Of a DNA stretch of 64,000 nt, positions 11,390 to 22,129 are shown piece after piece (position 1 is the stretch's first letter; every line of letters begins with the position of its first letter). Under the pieces are notes generated by a model. It saw only the letters and a program-made list of their open reading frames with translations, had not been told where the DNA came from and did not search any database. Source of the DNA: Myrica gale (Eukaryota > Streptophyta > Magnoliopsida > Fagales > Myricaceae); contig OZ005604.1 of assembly GCA_963930655.1 (NCBI GenBank), forward strand, positions 13,340,001 through 13,404,000, written 5' to 3'. The translations under genes and the position numbers were made by a program.

Positions 11390-12466
11390 TAGCTTTTTGC
11401 TAGTCCCTTAGCAAAAATAGCGAAAAAGTAATTTAACAAAATAATGCATTAAGACAACAATTCATTCACAAGCATATCAGTCAATCAAAAGAATTCTCAA
11501 TCACAATGACTTTACCTCTCACAATTTCAAACAATATCAGCATCTTTGAAATACTTAGTATCTCCTCTTAATAGGATTGAGGCAAAACGTGTAGAGAAGT
11601 TACAATTTATCACCTTGACTCTCTCTTAGTCCTCATTTCTACCACTGGCTGTCCAAAAGAGTTTCGACCTTAAGATTGATCAATATTGATCCTAACTACT
11701 TCAAAGCTGAAGGGTCTAGCAGTTTTCACGCCAACTCTGTTCTTAAGGGTTTTTGAGTTTTCCAAACCCCCAAAGTTTGGGCAACTGTTTCTAGCCCTTG
11801 ACTCAGTAACAACTTAAGTTGCCCCTTTCTTTTGCTCTTATTCTTTTCTTTTTTCTTCTCTTTTTTTTCTATCTTCTTCTTCTTTTTTTTTTCAAGGCAC
11901 AGCTCAGTAGTCCTGTAGTGTACTTCTCTCTATTCTAGTCATTGGTATGTAGATAAAGACTACTGAGAGATATCAGGTAAAAGAAAAAGCTATTTCTTAG
12001 AATGTTTTGCCCTTCATCCTGTGAGAGCTAATCCTAAGGTCAACCTCAGAAAACTTCAAAAGTTTGAAACCAGAGAGTTCACATCATCATTCATGTTTCA
12101 TCAATGTCAAATTTGAATGCTTGAGAAGGATAAAGTTGTCAACATGCATTAATAAAGTTCAACCACCATCACCATCTTACTAGGAGTCAGCAATTCAGCA
12201 TAATCACAGTAAAATGCACTATGGTATTGACAAGTGTAAATGAGTAAATGCATGATTGCAAAATGTGCAAATCCTCTCCCCCCGACTAAATGAAACATTG
12301 TCCTCAATGTGAAAGCATAAAGGGAAACAAAAGAAAGATGGGAACAGAGAGACGCAAACCAAAAGAAAAACAACAGAAAATCACAGCCAACTAGAGCAAT
12401 AGAAAAAGAACAAAAATGCAAATAATAAATAAAACGAATCAAAAAGGAAACAACAAAAAGGAAAGG
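11390..12466 (-). other. Non-coding 3' internal region of the Athila element
   Basis: This stretch of about 1.1 kb lies between pol and the polypurine tract, where some Athila elements carry an env-like frame. Only a short hydrophobic minus-strand frame (12149-12442) is open and it matches nothing I recognise. A T-rich/C-rich tract lies at 11830-11895. Confidence 0.6.
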
Positions 12467-15400
12467 TCAGAGGACTTCCCTGGGATCTTGTACAAGCAAG
12501 ATTTCTTCATTTGGTTTGAAGGGAGTCATAAATGGCTTGAGACGTTGTCCATTGACTGTGAAACTATTTCCATTTTTTGGATCAACAATGTCTACTGCAC
12601 CATGAGAATGGACTTCTTTAATGATGTATGGGCCACCCCATCGGGACTTCAGCTTTCCAGGAAAAAGTTACAATCGGGAATTATAAAGAAGCACTTGCTG
12701 ATTAGGGAGAAGCTGCTTGTCTTTAATCTTCTTGTCATGGAGGGACTTCATCCGCTCTTTTGCCAAGCGGGCATTGTCATAGGCTTCCCTCCTTGCTTTA
12801 TCAAGCTCAGAAATCTGCAACTTTCTTAAACCTTTGGCATCATCAAGTGAAAAGTTAATCTGTTTGATAGCCCATAAAACACGATGTTGAATTTCAACAG
12901 GTAGATGACAAGCCTTACTATAAACTAATCTATAAGGGGACATCCCTAAATTAGTCTTGAATGCAGTTCTATAGGCCCAGAGAGCATCAACCAATTTTTC
13001 GGACCAATCCTTTCGAGAAGGGCGGACCGTTTTCTCAAGTATGAGCTTGATCTCTCTATTGGCCAACTCAGCTTGACCATTAGTTTGGTGGTGATATGGA
13101 GTAGAGACCTTGTGAGTCACCCCATATTTTTGCATGAGTTTTTCAAAAGGTTTATTACAAAAATGCGAACCTCCATCACTAATGATTGCTTTGGGCATGC
13201 CAAAACGTGCAAACAATTCTTTCAGAAAACGAATGACAACCTTATGATCATTTTTTCTATAAGGTATGGCTTCTACCCATTTTGACACATAATCTACAGC
13301 AACTAAAATGTAGGAGTTTCCAAATGAATTTGGAAAATGTCCCATAAAATCAATTCCCCAACAATCAAAAATTTCAAGAGTTAAAATAGGGGAAAGAGGC
13401 ATTTCATTTCTTGCTGTAATTTTTCCAATTTTCTGACAAGGCTCACATGCCTTGCAAAATGATTCAACATCTTTAAACATAGTAGGCCAGTAGAGTCCAC
13501 TTTGCAGAATTTTGGAAACAGTTTTCTTTGCAGCAAAGTGGCCTCCACACGCTTCACTATGACAAAAATGCATCACAGAGGTAAACTCATCATCAGACAC
13601 ACATCGACGTACCAATTGATCAGAACAATATTTAAACAAGTAAGGGTTGTCGAAGTAATAGTGTCGTACCTCTGCAAGAAACTTACGCTTGTCCTGAACT
13701 GCCCAATGCTCTGGCATCTGATCAGTGATAAGGTAATTTACAATATCCACAAACCAAGGAGCGCGTGACACTGCAAAAAGATGCTCATCAGGAAAATCAT
13801 CATTTAAGGGAGGAAGAGATGAAGATACATCAGATAGATGCAAGCGAGAAAGATGATCAACTACAACATTTTCAACTCTCTTTTTATCTCGAATGGTAAT
13901 GTTGAACTCTTGAAGAAGAAGAATCTATCGGATCAATCTAGGCTTAGTGTCCTTCTTGGCCAACAAATACTTCAAAGCAGAGTGGTCAGTAAAGATAATA
14001 ACAGGCGACCCAATAATATAAGAATGAAATTTATCTAAAGCAAACACTACAGCTAACAACTCTTTCTCGGTGGTGGTATAGTTTCTCTGAGCATCATTTA
14101 AAGTACTACTTGCATAATAAATGACAGTAGGCTTGTTATCCACTCTTTGGCCGAGAACGGCACGAAGAGCAAAATCACTAGCATTGGTCATGATTTCAAA
14201 AGGCAAGTCCCACCGAGGTGGTTGCATAATGGGTGCAACTGTCAAGTGTTTCTTCAAGGTCTCAAAGGCATGTTGGCACTCATCAGTCCACAAGAAAGTA
14301 GTATCATTTTGCAATAAAGTACATAATGGTTTAGAGATACTACTAAATCCTTGAATGAAGCGCCTATAAAAGCCAGCATGGCCAAGAAAAGACCGGATAT
14401 CCCTTACTGTCCTAGGGACAGGTAACTGAGAAATCAGCTCTATCTTGGCTCTGTCGACCTCTATACCACACTCAGAAACTAGATGACCAAGTACCAAGCC
14501 ACTACTAACCATAAATTGTCATTTTTCCCAATTCAACAGCAAATTCTTCTCTTCACATCTTTTCAAGACAGCAGTTAAATTTTTCAAGCAATCATCAAAG
14601 GATTTACCAAACACAGAAAAATCATCCATAAAAACTTAACACATATCATCTAGCATGTCAGAAAAGATGTTCATCATACAGCGCTGAAAAGTATCAGGTG
14701 CATTACATAAACCAAATGACATTCTACGAAAAGCATAAGTACCAAATGGACAAGTGAAGGTGGTTTTCTCTTGATCCTCTGGTGCTATGGCAATTTGATA
14801 GTATCCAGAAAAGCCATCAAGAAAGCAATAAAAAATATTACTAGCTACTTTTTCAAGTGTCTGATCCAGGAAAGGTAAGGGGAAATGATCTTTTCGACTA
14901 ACCGAATTCAACTTACGGTAGTCGATACACATTCTCCAACCCGTTACCTTCCTAGAAGCGATCAAGTCTCCACTAGCATTTTCAATAACAGTTAAACCAG
15001 ATTTCTTTGGAACTACCTGTGTTGGACTTACCCACTTGCTGTCGGAGATAGGATAAATGATGCCCACAGCTAATAATTTCAGCACCTCTTTCTTCACCAC
15101 CTCTTTCATGGTGGGATTCAATCTTCGCTGTGCATCACGAACTGGTCTTGCATCTCCCTCCAGAAAAATGTTATGTGTACAAATTGAGGGATCAATTCCT
15201 TTGATGTCTGCAATGGTCCAACCTATTGCTCCCCGATGCTTTCTCAATACTTGTAATAAATCGGCTTCCTGTTTCGCAGTAAGTTGAAAAGAAATGACCA
15301 CCGGAAATGTGTCTTCAGCTAGACCCAGAAAAACGTACTTCAAGTCCTCAGGTAGTGGCTTCAACTCCAATGTAGGGACTTCTTCTTCTGATGACTTCAT

Positions 15401-18121
15401 GACTTCTGGTAAGTCAAGAGCTTCAAAGATTGGCCTACGCCAACTGCCTGTGTAGCTCACATCTGACAACTGAGAGGGGTCATGTGTCTCTATTAACTGT
15501 CCCTCTACTTCTGTCAATTCTACTGATGGAGGAACTGTCTCAATAAGAGTTTCAAGCTGCTCAGGAGAGTCCTCCTCAAATGGACTATCAGAATCAAGTA
15601 CTGATAATAGCTCTGAAATATCAAAGTAATCTATCAAATCGACTGCATGTACCTCTGAATCGTCACATCCACTCGGCATCTTGCAGGCATTGAACACGTT
15701 CATCTCCAATGTCATATTCCCGAATGTGAGCTTCAGTACTCCACTTTGACAATTAATCAATGCATTGGTGGTGGCAAGGAATGGACGTCCAAGAATAACA
15801 GGTGCCTGGTAAATGGTGGAAACTTTCTGCTGCATATCCAGAACTACAAAATCCACTGGATAGTAAAATTTGTCTACCTGAACCAAAACATCTCCAATTA
15901 TACCCCGTGGCACCTTGACTGATTTGTCAGCCAACTGTAGCATGATAGAAGTCTTTTTCAGCTCACCCAATCCCAACTGCTCATATATTGAGAATGGTAG
16001 CAAGTTCACACTGCTACCCAAATCTAGCAAAGCTCTCCCAATGCGTGATTCACCAATCATAATGGAAATGGTAGGAGTGCCGGCATCTCTGAACTTCTGA
16101 GGAGTCTCGTTCAATATCAATGCGCTGACTTGCTCTGTCAAGAAAGCTTTATTCTTTACATTCAGCTTCCTCTTCATTGTGCACAAGTCCTTCAGAAATT
16201 TTGCATATGAAGGGACTTGTTGTATGGCGTCCAAAAGTGGAATGTTGATCTTCACTTGCTTGAAGATTTCCTAAATCTCCGTATGATATTTGTTCTTTTG
16301 GCCATCTGCCAATCTCTGAGGATAGGGAACCACAGGTCGGAACTCCCTACTCGTCTCTGCCTCATCACTTGCAGGTTTCTTTGCTTCACGCCGAACTTCC
16401 TCTTGCTTCAAATTCTTTGCAGCTTCATCTGCCTCATTCACAATGTCAGGTGTCAGGGGAACTGTCTATCTATCCACAGGCATTTCAGGTCGAGGAACTT
16501 CATTTCCGCTTCTTAAAGAAATAACAGCCTTTGCTGTTTCAATGGATTCCTCTGAGACATTATGCACTTGCTGCTGTTGTTGTTGCCGGTATACTTGAGG
16601 ATTTGGCTGGGGTTGTGCTGGGAATTTTCCTCTGTCAAGACTACTCAATGTCGTACTCATCTTATTAATGGTGCCCCGTAACTCATTAATGGCTTGAGTG
16701 TTCTGACTGTTCGTAGTGGCTTGAATCTGCATGAACTGCTGAAGTGTGTTGGCCATCTGTGCCATACTATCATCAAGAGACTTCTTTGGTGGAGCAGGTT
16801 GAAATTGAGAATGTTGAGCAGCTACATGAGATTGAAATCCTGGAGGTGCTGCTGCAATCGGATAGCTCTAAGAAGTTTGATGTGGTTGATAATGGTGCTG
16901 AGGAGCAGCCTGATGAGATGTCTGCTGAGAAAGTGGTGCATAGGACTGGGGAGGTTGCTGAAAATGCGAAGATTGACCAGATTGATCATTCCTCCATGAA
17001 AAGTTCGGATAATTCCTCCACCCCGGATTGTAAGTGTTGGAGAAAGGCTGATTTGGTGTTCTGTTAACCCAATTCACTGATTGCATCTGATCAGACCCAC
17101 TCTCCTGTAGAACTGGCATAATCGGACAATCTTTAGTCTTATGGCTAGAATCGGCGCATAGAGAACACACCTCCACTGCTTTCACGGCCTTCAACTTCTC
17201 TAATTCCATAACCTCCAACCTTCTAGTCAAAGCACTAATACGAGCTTGGACATCAGTATCCTCTTTGACTTCATATTTACCCCCACCACCAATTGCTCTG
17301 AGAGGTTGCACTGTCAATGGTGTCCGGTCAGATCGTGTATTCCATTGTTGAGCACTTTCAGCAAGGTAATCAAAGAACTTCAACGCTTCATCAGGTTCCT
17401 TGCTAAAGAATTCACCATTGCACATAGTCTGAACAAATTGCTTGCATTCAGGTGTAAGTGCAGTGTAGAAGTAGTTGACAAGCCTCCAAGACTCAAACCC
17501 ATGATGTGGACAGATGTTCATTAAATCCTTGAATCTTTCCCAACAAGAGTGGAAGGTCTCATCACTCCTCTGCATAAAGTGGCTGATTTGCTCTTGCAAA
17601 AATTGAGTTCTCTGAAAAAGAAAAAATTTATGTAAGAACTCACGTTGCATGTCAGACCAAATAGAGATAGAATTTGATCTCAGAGAATTAAACCAAATTT
17701 TCGCTTTATCCTTTAAAGAAAAAGGAAATAAACGAAGTTTAACATATTCATCTGTCGTAGCTCTAGTAATGAAAGTAGTGCAAGCAAGCTCAAAATCTGT
17801 CAGATGTTGGTATGGACTCTCGGAATCCATCCCATAAAATTGAGGTACTATTGACAACATGCCATGCTTAATGGAAAAATTAGAAGCATCATCAGGTAAA
17901 ACAATGCATGATGGTGTTGTGGTGCGAGTGGGCTGCAAATAATCTCTTAGTGTTCTAGGTGCCTCTTCAGCCATATCTTCAACAGTAGCAGAATTTCCAA
18001 AATCAGAGTTTAAATCAATGCTACTAGTGCCCAACTCAACACTTGGCACACTATCACTATACACACTATCAGTAGAATTCATTTTATATAGTCTATGTGT
18101 ATCGTCTCTTGCCCAATTCAT
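12467..18121 (-). pseudogene. Athila gag-pol polyprotein, seven nonsense codons
   Basis: All domains lie in one frame from ATG 18121 to stop 12467 (1884 codons), with no frameshift. In order they are: gag core (about 17900-17400); a CCHC-like CSLCADSSHKTKDC (about 17130-17180); aspartic protease with LDLGSSVNLLPF, where DSG/DTG is usual (about 16000); RT with SFGLCNAPDTFQRCM and the FMDD catalytic pair just beyond the stop at 14636; RNase H (TDHSALKYLLAKKD, about 13970); integrase HHCC (about 13560-13430) and DDE motifs (WGIDFMG, IISDGGSHF, NGQAELANRE). In-frame stops are at 16868, 16466, 16271, 14636, 14519, 13925 and 12668. At least the one at 13925 is consistent with Trp to TAG, a C-to-T type change. 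The copy is therefore non-autonomous but little rearranged. Confidence 0.93.
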
Positions 18122-18245
18122 CAAACATGAGTGCCTGAGAGAGTGATATCAAGTGTATGAGTGTGAACTAATGAACCAACAACTAATAATGTAAAAAGGA
18201 AATAAAGAAAAAAAATGGCAATAGAATGTCAATTGAACTAACCGT

Positions 18246-18263
18246 TCCCCGGCAAAGGCGCCA
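18246..18263 (-). other. Athila PBS with one substitution
   Basis: The minus strand reads TGGCGCCTTTGCCGGGGA. The intact version at 5633-5650 has G instead of T at the eighth position. The change falls within the tRNA-Asp complement. Confidence 0.85.
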
Positions 18264-18269
18264 AAAACT

Positions 18270-19895
18270 TGACTCGACTAAAAATGATTAGCGAATTACT
18301 CCCAAGCGTAGGAGGTTGTCAAGTAATACTAGGGAAGTCCTAGGTCATCTCCATAAGGAACGATGTGTTCAATCTTTCATTCCCATCACCATTACGATAA
18401 GAGAAAACTATGTTCTATTTACAATGAAAATGATATTTACAAAGGGAAAAGTTGGGTTTTAGGTTACCATCCATGATAACAAGCAAACTTGCTCTAAGAG
18501 ACATTTCATCGAACACTTAGTACCCAAACTTTAGCTAGTCACAACCCATACATATCCATACTCAAACCAACTAACAAACACAAACTTAAACACTAATCTA
18601 ACATTAAGGAAGTGAAATAGAACTTAACAAAATATTTAACCATCCAACCAAAACAAAACTTAAATCTGGAAAATAAATGGAAGGGGGCATTCGGTCCAAA
18701 CAAATTCTAAAACTGAAATAAAATGCAACAATAAATGAGAGTGTTCGGTCTAGCAGTAGGAAGAGAAAAATACAAAAGGGTAGCCGAATGAAAAACTCTA
18801 AAGCACCGAATATTTGAGCTAGAGCAGATGAAAAAGTTAAGCGAATGAAAAAAAACTCAAAAGTAGCCGAATGAAAAACTCTAAAGCAAATGAGAAAACT
18901 GCAGCAGCCGAATAGTTAAGATAAAAGCAAATGAGAGAACTACAGCAGCCGAATAGTTAAGCTAAAAGCAAATGAGAGAACTACAGCAGCCGAATAGTTA
19001 AGCTAAAAGCAAATGAGTGAACTACAGCAGCCGAATAGTTAAGCCAAAAGCAAATGAGAGAACTACAGCAACCGAATGAAAAGAACAAAGGCAGCCGCCG
19101 AATGAAAAACAACTAGATCTAGGTCACCGAAAAAGTTGCTGCCATCCGAATAAAAACTAAAAGCAGATGAAAAGAACTAAGCCGCCCAATGAATAAGAAC
19201 TAGGTCAAATGAAAATGCTAAAGTAGCCTAAAAACAAAAGCTGCCGAAAAAGCTAAAGCTCCAATAAAAATCTGCTGCCCTTTTGCCAGCCGAAAAAGTC
19301 TTTTTTTTTTCTCTTGCCGAGACCCCTTTTTGCCTTTACGTCCAAAATGGCCTTTTTTTTCTTTTAGTCTTTCGTTTCTTCTGCAGGTTTCAAGGCCCAG
19401 CTTCCGTGTTTCAAGGCCCAACTTCCGTGTTTCAAGCTTCGGTCCATTTACAAGTTTCAGTCAAGCTCTTTTACAAGTTTCTCCAGCGTTTTCTTTTGTT
19501 TGCAGGTGTTCTATCGCATAAGTCCAGCCGAATTCTTCACATGTTCTCCCCGAGTCTCTCGGGTCTTCTTGCAATTCTTGTCAAAGTTTGTACTCGGGGA
19601 AATACTTGGGCTGTTGGAATAAAAGGAAATCAAGCCAACTTTAGAATTTCACATAGCCAAGAATTATGCTACTGAGCCTTATATTCCAAACATATTTATG
19701 AAAATGGAGACATGAAAATATGGTGAGAGGAGAGAAAACAAATAACTTAAATTTAATCAATTACACTTGTTTTTGTCAAAATTAACAATTCGCCTCATAC
19801 TAATGCCCAAAGCATAATTTTCTCATTTTCTAGTGGAAATGGTGTAATTGTGGAACTTTCTCAAGTGATAAACTAACAAAATTGTGATACAATCA
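18270..19895 (-). repeat. 5' LTR of the complete Athila element
   Basis: 1626 bp. It holds five copies of the 41-bp unit (18885-19070) against three in the partner LTR. It lacks roughly 120 bp present there, the junction being a CATGAT shared by both deletion edges (near 18475). Confidence 0.9.
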
Positions 19896-19900
19896 TAAAA

Positions 19901-20409
19901 CTATTATAAAAAACAAAAATTGGTACATGCGTGAGTAAGCTTTTTCAAGTGGACAGGTGGCACTTAATATTGATTGGTTTTGACCTGGATATTAAATCCT
20001 AGTGAGCAATTGCGGTTAAACTGTTTGGCAGGAAATGGAAAGGACTTTTTTTTTTTTTTTATGAGAACTCGATCATAGGGGTCTATTTGTTGAATCCAAT
20101 TACCTGAAAATAAGTAAGATAAATTAAAGAATTTATTTTACAAACAAACAAATTGATCCTTCGTTGACCAGGAAAATATTTGTTGGAAAATTACCATTAA
20201 AAATAAGTAAATAAGTAAACAAATAGATCATCCTTAGTTCACCAGCAAAATACTTGTTGGAAAATTACCGTATGCCCCTACGGATTTGAATTGAGATCTT
20301 TTCTAATTTACTATCTAAATGATATTGGCCAATTAGAACAAAGAAAGATACCTACATTAAATATTTAAGATTCATAGTACGTTATAATGATTAAAATTAA
20401 CTCTTTTAA
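19901..20409. other. AT-rich spacer
   Basis: No coding sequence or recognised repeat is seen. A 40-base motif containing CCAGSAAAATA(T/C)TTGTTGGAAAATTACC occurs twice, near 20170 and 20242, an old local duplication. Confidence 0.4.
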
Positions 20410-20605
20410 GGTTGTGTTTGTGTTGTAAAATTTTAGTGTTGTTAAAATTTTAGGTATTGGGTTTAGTGAAAAAGTGAAGAGAGAGGTAATTTTTTATATT
20501 TTTTGTAGTGAATAGTAATGATTTGATGGGGAGAGAGAGATTATATTGTAATATTTAATTGTGTTAAAATTTTAGAGGGTAAAATTTTGGTACACAAACG
20601 CAGCC
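20410..20605. mobile_element. Tourist-like MITE
   Basis: Terminal inverted repeats are GGTTGTGTTTGTGTTGTAAA at the left and, reverse-complemented, GGCTGCGTTTGTGTACCAAA at the right, continuing into AATTTTA on both sides. Flanking TAA/TAG, or TTA/CTA, is close to the 3-bp TWA duplication of PIF/Harbinger elements. It is about 196 bp and non-coding. Confidence 0.65.
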
Positions 20606-20915
20606 TAGGACCTACGCGTGCTTATTTTTATTTGTATTAAACTATTTAATCTAGCAACAAATTCAAAAGAATACTAATCTTTTTTTCTGTGTTTACTTTA
20701 CGTACTTGTTTATTGATTGAAAAAAAGAGTCATAATCTATCTCTTATGCAATTTGTCTCTTCCGAAAATGAAAAGTTAACAAATCCGGAAAAGGCTGTTT
20801 GCTTTGTCGGAAAACTATTCCATTTATTTATTTTTTAATCATAAATTGTACCACTTTATTCCAAACTTAGCAGAACATTACAAACGAAAGAGCAACAAAA
20901 CTATGGAGGATCAAC
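20606..20915. other. Spacer and 3' flank of the LINE remnant
   Basis: AT-rich with no ORF of note. 20830-20915 may be the 3' untranslated end of the LINE-type remnant that follows on the minus strand. Confidence 0.3.
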
Positions 20916-21490
20916 CCCTGTATACAGCCATGATAAAGACTCTAATTGCTCAGGAACAAAGGGGTAGCCTCTAGAATTGACTTTGGAGGCAGCCCAACGA
21001 GCTAATTGGTGCACATATGCATTGGCACCTCTTCAAATGTGAGTGATTTTTCAATGTGAGATTTGTTGGAGTTGATACTGGATTTGGCCAACAATCTCAT
21101 AAATTCTCCACTCCACTCGCCTTGGGAACATATTGAGCACTTTTGACACCACAGCCGAGTCTCCTTCCAATATGATGTGAGAGTAGCCTTTCTTTTGGGC
21201 CTCCATGATACCCAAAAGAGCTGCTTCGGCTTCTGCTTCAACTGGTTCAAGGATGTCAAATTTTAACACTGTTGTACCACAAAAACTCCCCTGGTAATCA
21301 CGCAACACAGCTGCTGCTATGGAAAAGGAATCCCGGATAGCTGCATCCATGTTGACCTTTATAAAAGGCCAATGAGGTGGATTCCATCACTGGATCTTCC
21401 CTGATGTTTGCTGCCACTTCCAAGCCTCCAGATGTTCCCCACTAACCCGCCTAACTCTTGCAGCTAAGTCACGTTGGTCCCAAAAAAATT
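20916..21490 (-). pseudogene. RNase H domain (LINE-type or RVT_3 family) remnant
   Basis: On the minus strand 21051-21378 reads as an RNase H-like domain: HWPFIKVNMDAAIRDS (first catalytic Asp in K-N-M-D), AEAEAALLGIMEA (the catalytic Glu block) and IILEGDSAVVSKVLN (second Asp). About 20920-21030 gives the C-terminal ANAYVHQLARWAASK, displaced by a frameshift near 21050. A TGA precedes WNPPHW near 21393. The domain matches the C-terminal RNase H of plant LINEs and of related host 'RNase H-like' proteins. With a frameshift and a stop it is a pseudogene. No RT is seen upstream. Confidence 0.75.
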
Positions 21491-21540
21491 TCCCATGTAC
21501 TCCAGGTTACGATTAAACCAAGTTAAATCTATCGCATTGG

Positions 21541-21690
21541 ATGCAAAAAGTTGAAAGAGATGCCGATCCTCCATAGGAATACCAAGCGAAGCGGGATGTA
21601 CAATAAAACGAATCCAATCCGCCAGTGAGATAGATGCAAAAAGTTGAAAGAGATGCAGATCCTCCATAGGAATACCAAGCGACGCGGGAA
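21541..21690. repeat. 93-bp tandem duplication upstream of the RNase H remnant
   Basis: A block of about 55 bp starting ATGCAAAAAGTTGAAAGAGA at 21541 recurs at 21634 with two differences. The period is 93 bp, so on the minus strand the peptide PASLGIPMED.HLFQLFAS occurs twice in frame. 21691-22129 holds no recognised gene. Confidence 0.85.
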
Positions 21691-22129
21691 GTACTATGAT
21701 TTTTGTCCAAACATAAGGAGCTAATTATGAGTTTATCCCAAAAGAAAAGAAAGACTTGTATATAACGTGCCTTAAAGAATGTGAGGGAAGGAACACTATT
21801 CCAATTGCACATCAATTCAAGGTACGGCCACTTGCGTGACTACGTCCCACATTGTTTTCACTTTTATGGCATCAATGTTGAAGCTTACTTTAATGTTCTA
21901 TTTAGATATAGCCAAGTTCCCGTCTTTTTGTTTTTTAAAGATTAGTTTTGTTTTTTTTTTTTTTAAAACTATATATTTATATGTTCTAATTATCACTTAT
22001 TTTTTAATTTATGTAATAAACTATTAAACTCCATATATTGTCCAAACTATCAATATATTATATTTTGTAACTCAAGTTCACATGTCACTATTAAAATCAA
22101 TAGAAAAGGGGACACGTGACACTTCCAGT

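Larger units (their letters stand above)
9697..19895 (-). mobile_element. Complete Athila-type Ty3/gypsy retrotransposon
   Basis: This is a 10.2-kb element on the minus strand. The 5' LTR is 18270-19895, the PBS 18246-18263, gag-pol 18121-12467, a non-coding 3' region 11390-12466, a polypurine tract 11378-11389 and the 3' LTR 9697-11377. Both LTRs share ends (TGATTGTATCACAATTTTG and TTTTTAGTCGAGTCA on the minus strand) and are flanked by TAAAA. The lineage is set by the tRNA-Asp PBS and the Athila-type protease and RT wording. No env-like gene is evident after pol. The LTRs look highly similar apart from two length changes, suggesting a fairly recent insertion, though the divergence was not computed. 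Confidence 0.93.

Noticed and set aside
12149..12442. Env-like gene of the Athila element
   Set aside because: The 97-codon hydrophobic frame overlaps the end of the pol region's 3' flank, has no signal/transmembrane organisation beyond T-rich composition, and no recognisable motif.
15057..18000. Plus-strand ORFs across 13-18 kb
   Set aside because: Shadow frames of the minus-strand Athila polyprotein, which has clear domains in order.
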